Part shown: piece after piece, positions 59,993-64,000 of the stretch
How positions within the stretch are numbered: the first letter of the stretch is position 1
Layout: the number at the start of each line of letters is the position of its first letter
Assembly (NCBI GenBank): GCA_963713505.1
Contig: CAVQMC010000020.1
Coordinates: forward strand, 1 to 64,000
Origin: CAVQMC01 sp963713505
GTDB taxonomy: Bacteria; Bacteroidota; Ignavibacteria; Ignavibacteriales; Ignavibacteriaceae
Reading direction: 5' to 3'
Length of the DNA stretch: 64,000 nucleotides
Program-made: the position numbers and the translations under genes
Notes under the pieces: generated by a model
The model's input: only the letters and a program-made list of their open reading frames with translations
What the model was told of the DNA's origin: nothing
The model's database searches: none

Positions 59993-61544
59993 TTAACTTG
60001 GAAATACCGAATCCAAAACAGTTCCGTCAACCCATTTAACAACTGCAACAACTTTATTTTTATTTAACTTTGGATTTGCTGGTGAGCCTCCGCAGATTTG
60101 GTCAACTTCTTCCTTAATTTCTTTAATTGATTTAACCGGCAGTGAAGAATTTTTAACTGCTTTCAATAAATCTTTTCTTTTAGGATTTATAGCGATTCCT
60201 CTTTCAGTGATAATAACATCAATTAAATCTCCCGGTCCGCAAAGTGTAGTAACTTCATCAACGATAACCGGAATTCTATCTCTAAAAGATGGAATGGCAA
60301 GTATTGTGCATTTTGAATACAAACAATTCTGCCATCCGCCGATTCCGTGCAGCAGATACCCGTCGGAATGTGTAACTACATTTGCATTAAAATTAATATC
60401 AACTTCGGTTGCGCCAAGAACAGCAGTATCAACAATCGAAGCAAAATTACCTTTCCCGTGAAAATTATAACTTGTGAAAGGACTTGTATTAACATGATTG
60501 GGATTTTCTCTCATACTTCTCACACCTTCAAGATCGAAAGTCTGTCCGTCAAGTATATAATCAGTTAATCCTTCTTCTAAAAGCTGAACTAAATATTTTG
60601 TACTTCCGCCTCTTACAAATCTGGCTTTAACTCCTTTTGCAATTCATTCTTTCTTTTAAATATAAAATGAATGCCAAATTAGTTCCGCCGGCACCGGCTT
60701 GAAAAGAAAATCCGTTTTTCATTATTCCTGCTTCATCAATAAACTGTGCGACATATTCGGCAATTAATAATCTGTCTGGAGACTTTGTTACTTCGGTAGT
60801 TCCGGAAACAATTTTACTGGCATCGCCCAGAGTTTTTAACTTTACAACATAATCTACATTATTTCCTTGAATCTGCCAGGGAATACATGGAAAATCTACA
60901 AGATTATCAGTTACTACAATTACATTATCTGCATATTCGGAATCCGCTAAAGCAAATCCAATTAATCCGCTTGCAGATTGACCCGTAACTCCGTTTGCAT
61001 TTCCGAAAGGATCTGCAGTAGGGGCGGCAATAACTGCAATATCAATATGAACTTCACCATCTTGAACTGATTGATATCTTCCGCCGTGAGATCTTAAAAC
61101 ACCGATACCTTTCATTTTTCCTTTGGATGTAAATCTGCCAAGCGGTCCATTCATACTTCCTTCAATATGATGAATTGTTCCGTCTTCCAAATATTGTATT
61201 AAATGTTCATGAACAGGAAACGAAGCGGAAGGGAACCATCTGATATTTTTAATTCCCATTTCTTTAATTGTATCAAAAAGAAGATTCGTCAATGCATCAC
61301 CGTTTCTTAAATGATGATGTGTAGAAATTGTCATTCCGTTTTTAAGTCCGGCTTTTTTTAATGCTTCTTTTAGATTTTTTACAACCTTGTTTCCGTCCCA
61401 TGGATAATCCATGCAAGTTCTAATTGGAGGTTTTGCTTTATTGCCTTTAGGTTTATAATTATTTATTCCTTTAAATGGAATTTGTTTCTCACCGTTTATT
61501 TCAGTAGGAACCATTCGGCCTGCTGAGTTTTTTATTAATTTCAT
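59993..61544 (-). CDS. citF: Citrate lyase alpha subunit (citrate CoA-transferase), one frameshift
   Basis: Alpha subunit of citrate lyase, which moves citrate to the thioester carrier in the acyl exchange step. Conserved blocks: STHHHLRNGDAL, GVLRSHGGRYQSVQDGE, HIDIAVIAAPTADPFGNANG, GFSFQAGAGGTNLAF, ILDGQTFDLEGVRSMREN, NVVTHSDGYLLHGIGG, VDEVTTLCGPGDLIDV and TERGIAINP. One indel near 60645 splits ...FILYLKERM from IAKGVKARFVRGGSTKYLV. About 516 residues. It follows the CitD-CitE fusion gene by 69 bases on the same strand. Confidence 0.94.
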
Positions 61545-61613
61545 GATTTATCCAAATAAACTTTTTTAACACTAATGATTTTCAGTCAATTAGTGTATTA
61601 ATCATTCTAATTT

Positions 61614-62810
61614 TTATTTATTAATTAATTTTGATATCAACAATACCTTTTGTGCTCGTTTTACAACCGGAGCATCAATCATTTTACTGCCTAAAGAAAC
61701 AACACCTAAACCTTTCTTCTCCGCTTCTTCAAAAGCTTTAACAATTTTTTGTGCTTTATCAATTTCTTCCTTAGTAGGAGCAAATGCTTCATGCACAACA
61801 GGAATTTGTCTTGGGTGAATACAGCCTTTTCCTTCGAATCCTAAACTTTTTGCTTCAAGAACACTTTGCTTTAGTGCTTCCATATCTGTAACATCTGAAA
61901 AAACAGTATCAATAGCTTGTATACCAGCAGCTTTTGCTGCATTAACTATCATAGATCTTGCAAAAAAACTTTCTTTACCTTCATTCGTTCTTTGAGTTCC
62001 GAGGTCAGCAGTATAATCTTCAAGTCCAATTGCCAAAGCACAATTTAATTTTGATGCTGATGCAATTTCATAAGCTTTAATTATTCCTAAGGCACTTTCA
62101 ATTATCGGCATTAGATAAATGTTATTATTTAATTTTTTCTCTTTTTTAATTTTATTTATTTCTTCTTCAACCTGAATTATTTGATCCGCAGATTCACACT
62201 TAGGGACTAAGATTACATGGACATTATGAGGAACTACATATTTTAAATCATCAATTCCTCTTGGAAGCTGATTTATTCTAACCATTCTTTCTGCTGAATA
62301 AAAATCAACACTTCTTAAAGTATTTCTAACTAATAATTGTGCAGCGTCTTTTTCGGAAGGAGAAACGCTGTCTTCTAAATCCAGAATAATTCCGTCCGGT
62401 TTGTGTAAACCGGCATTTACAAAAAATTTGGGTTCGTTTCCGGGAAGATATAATCTGCTTCTTCTTAATTTATCTTTTGTAGTTTTGTATAGATTTTTCT
62501 CATTAATCGGTAAAAGAAATTCTTTCTCATTTTCCGGGAATAATTTTTTTACAGCTAATTCAAACCTTGCAGCAATTGTAAAAGGAAGTGCACCGTTATC
62601 TTCCAATAAAATTGAAGCATTTTTAATCTTAAAGAATTTACACATCTCTTTTATTTGTGCAGCAATTGAATCGCCATACATTGATTCAACTTTGCTTTTA
62701 ATATCTAGTTTTAATCCACCTGAATTTTTTAATTCAATTTCGATATAGCAGTCGGAGCGAACAGAATTACCGCGTTTACCTGCTGATACGGAAGGATTTC
62801 TCCCCCTCAT
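61614..62810 (-). CDS. CitD-CitE fusion: citrate lyase acyl-carrier domain joined to beta subunit
   Basis: An intact 399-residue chain. Start at ATG 62810 (MRGRNPSVSAGKRG), behind an AAAGGTGA ribosome site. Residues about 8-95 match CitD, the acyl-carrier subunit: VRSDCYIEIEL, LKLDIKSKVESMYGDSI, LLEDNGALPFTIAARFE. Residues about 115-395 are CitE, the citryl lyase: RSRLYLPGNEPKFFVNAG, DGIILDLEDSVSPSEK, PKCESADQI, PIIESALGI, LEDYTADLGTQRTNEGK and GCIHPRQIPVV. In the standard carrier an ESSD or ESGD motif holds the serine that bears the prosthetic group; here the site reads VRSD, so the attachment residue is uncertain. No citC, citG or citX is seen. Confidence 0.9.
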   Translation of the reverse strand: MRGRNPSVSAGKRGNSVRSDCYIEIELKNSGGLKLDIKSKVESMYGDSIAAQIKEMCKFFKIKNASILLEDNGALPFTIAARFELAVKKLFPENEKEFLLPINEKNLYKTTKDKLRRSRLYLPGNEPKFFVNAGLHKPDGIILDLEDSVSPSEKDAAQLLVRNTLRSVDFYSAERMVRINQLPRGIDDLKYVVPHNVHVILVPKCESADQIIQVEEEINKIKKEKKLNNNIYLMPIIESALGIIKAYEIASASKLNCALAIGLEDYTADLGTQRTNEGKESFFARSMIVNAAKAAGIQAIDTVFSDVTDMEALKQSVLEAKSLGFEGKGCIHPRQIPVVHEAFAPTKEEIDKAQKIVKAFEEAEKKGLGVVSLGSKMIDAPVVKRAQKVLLISKLINK

Positions 62811-63188
62811 AAATTCACCTTTAATTTCGTATATTTGCATCTTAGTTAAATAGTCTTCAAAATTATAAAATTTTATAAATACTAATTTAGTAATTATAAT
62901 ATTAACTAGTCATATTAATTTTTGAAGATTTTTAATGGTTCTTGACGGTATTAATTTAGTTTAAGTTATATATAACTTTTAATATTTATCTGAAATATGC
63001 ATCTGCTATATTCACTATAGCAAATTAATGTCCTATTTATATTAAAAGTTGACATTGAAAATTCGATTTTTTAAAATCTCGCAACCAATGGGGGAAGAAT
63101 AAGAAATTGCTCGGTATATTCTAATTCCTCAAGATCCTCCTTTACCTTTTTCTCCCCAAAATAATAACAAAATTAAAGGAGGCTTATC
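62811..63188. other. Non-coding gap between divergent genes
   Basis: About 380 bases, AT-rich, upstream of both the citDE gene and the small gene at 63189. A strong Shine-Dalgarno AAAGGAGG at 63175-63182 belongs to the latter. No RNA gene or operator recognised. Confidence 0.4.
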
Positions 63189-63489
63189 ATGGCTAATCAA
63201 ACATTTCAATGATGCAGGTATTAATGATTTTTTCGAAGGAGCAACAGATTCTGCATTGGATTCTTTTGTAAATGAAATGAAATCTGATTTTGATACTGCA
63301 GTTTCAAATAGATTTCAATTGGATAATAATTATAAATCTGCATTAAAAGATACAAGTAAGGAAATGAAAGAATTTATGACAGATTCTGTTGCTCATTTTG
63401 TTAGTCTTAAACAAAGTTATGGAAGTGGTAAAATGACAGTTTCAGGTATTAGCGGGGATGGTAATCCTAGTTCCACCCAATGGACTTAA
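63189..63489 (+). CDS. Small acidic protein, unknown (one frameshift)
   Basis: About 100 residues, starting at ATG 63189, 6 bases after a near-perfect AAAGGAGG ribosome site. The frame needs one T removed near 63205 to read MANQTFNDAGINDFFEGATDS, then DSFVNEMKSDFDTAVSNRFQLD. It is helical, acidic and Ser/Asp-rich, with no signal peptide or Cys, ending SGDGNPSSTQWT. No family known. The strong ribosome site suggests high expression. Confidence 0.6.
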
Positions 63490-63680
63490 AGTCGATTGTA
63501 CAATTATGGCCTCTTAATTGCCATATAACATTTACTAAAGATTAACAATCTAATTCAATAATTATTTAAAAAAATGTAAAGCAAATTTTAAATATCAGCA
63601 AAGGCAATTTGAAAATGAATATTTTAAATTTCAGCATTTAATAAAAAATCTATACTAAAATACCAAGCAAATTATTTTTA
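63490..63680. other. Non-coding gap
   Basis: Short AT-rich stretch after the small gene; a run of A and ATTTAAA repeats but no hairpin or gene I can support. Confidence 0.3.
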
Positions 63681-63993
63681 CATATTTAATAGTGATTTTA
63701 AGTATTATTATTGAATTCGGTTGCAGTTCTTCTACTTATGTACTAAATAAAAATGATATTACTATAGTTGATTCCTTTGCTGATAAATTATCTTCAAAAG
63801 CATGGGCATCGATAGTATCCAGCGAAATATATTAAGAGATGGATTGATAAATGTTGGTGAATATCTTACAGAAAAAGATGCAGATTCATTTAAAGAATTG
63901 AATAATAAAATAACAAACATTAAAGATGCTTCACTGCTGATATCAAAAATATATGATGCAAAATTTTTAAAATTAGCTTCTGATTATCTATAA
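63680..63993 (+). CDS. Possible small lipoprotein (frameshifted, start unclear)
   Basis: A leader TYLIVILSIIIEFGCSSSTY with Cys fits a lipoprotein, but I see no start codon in frame, so either the start is an alternative codon or an indel hides it. After an indel near 63810 the continuation reads GIDSIQRNILRDGLINVGEYL, EKDADSFKELNNKITNIKDASL and ends KLASDYL at 63993. About 100 residues, helical. No family recognised. Confidence 0.45.
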
Positions 63994-64000
63994 ATGGTCA

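Noticed and set aside
1..64000. Programmed frameshifting or stop-codon recoding as the cause of split genes
   Set aside because: Breaks occur in many unrelated families at different sequences and in both +1 and -1 senses, without a common slippery site or pseudoknot; sequencing error explains them better.
1..64000. CRISPR array, prophage, insertion sequence, tRNA or rRNA
   Set aside because: Scanned on both strands: no regular spaced repeats, no transposase or phage proteins, no cloverleaf or rRNA signature sequence seen.

Overview
The window is AT-rich chromosomal DNA (by eye about one third G+C) from a member of the Ignavibacteria / Bacteroidota-Chlorobi group. The evidence is five proteins ending in a type IX secretion (T9SS) sorting domain with the YPNPFNPST signature, two TonB-dependent receptors with carboxypeptidase-regulatory-like N-termini, a DUF4249 lipoprotein, BshB1 of bacillithiol synthesis, and many secreted beta-propeller or adhesin-like proteins. 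There are no rRNA or tRNA genes, no CRISPR array and no recognisable insertion sequence or prophage.

The assembly carries many single-base indels. About 22 of some 52 genes, including housekeeping genes such as purM, aroE and two pckA copies, are split between frames, while the downstream frame still encodes the rest of the family. I treat these as one gene each with frameshifts, most likely sequencing error rather than decay. Several sit at A or T runs, for example six A where five are expected in purM.

Layout. 1-10.3 kb: partial acyl-CoA ligase, sucC, a TPR protein, aroE, then two aspartate-type aminotransferases flanking an outer-membrane protein and an ATP-dependent PEP carboxykinase; the second aminotransferase and pckA overlap by ATGA. 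10.3-16 kb: a membrane protein, a tryptophan-rich lipoprotein, a type III-fold PLP decarboxylase coupled to a small cysteine-tailed protein, coaD, an outer-membrane protein and MarC. 16.2-26.9 kb: ten collinear minus-strand genes, hrcA-grpE-dnaJ, then ComEA-like, prepilin-like and PilM-like genes, rsmD, two T9SS-sorted surface proteins and a heme-motif beta-propeller lipoprotein. 27.1-29.1 kb: a T9SS-sorted cytochrome with nine CXXCH motifs. 29.7-39.8 kb (plus strand): purM, a lipoprotein with a TonB receptor, a TatD/radical-SAM fusion, PBP4, an M28 peptidase, prmA and an MFS transporter. 39.8-46.3 kb (mostly minus): a dispersed-type inverted repeat, an amidohydrolase, a propeller lipoprotein and two T9SS-sorted proteins. 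46.6-54.1 kb: bshB1, a second pckA, a slipin/NfeD pair and a fused E1 alpha-beta dehydrogenase. 54.3-64 kb: TonB receptor plus DUF4249, a PEGA/propeller lipoprotein converging on a patatin, citF with a CitD-CitE fusion, and two small unknown genes.

The genes suggest a heterotroph that handles oxaloacetate, aspartate, PEP and citrate with duplicated enzymes, exports surface propellers and a multiheme cytochrome by T9SS, and may take up DNA through a reduced ComEA/PilM module. The strongest leads are the T9SS-sorted nonaheme cytochrome, the CitD-CitE fusion with an atypical carrier motif, the TatD-radical SAM fusion, the heat-shock/competence/rsmD operon, and the PLP decarboxylase with its coupled small partner.
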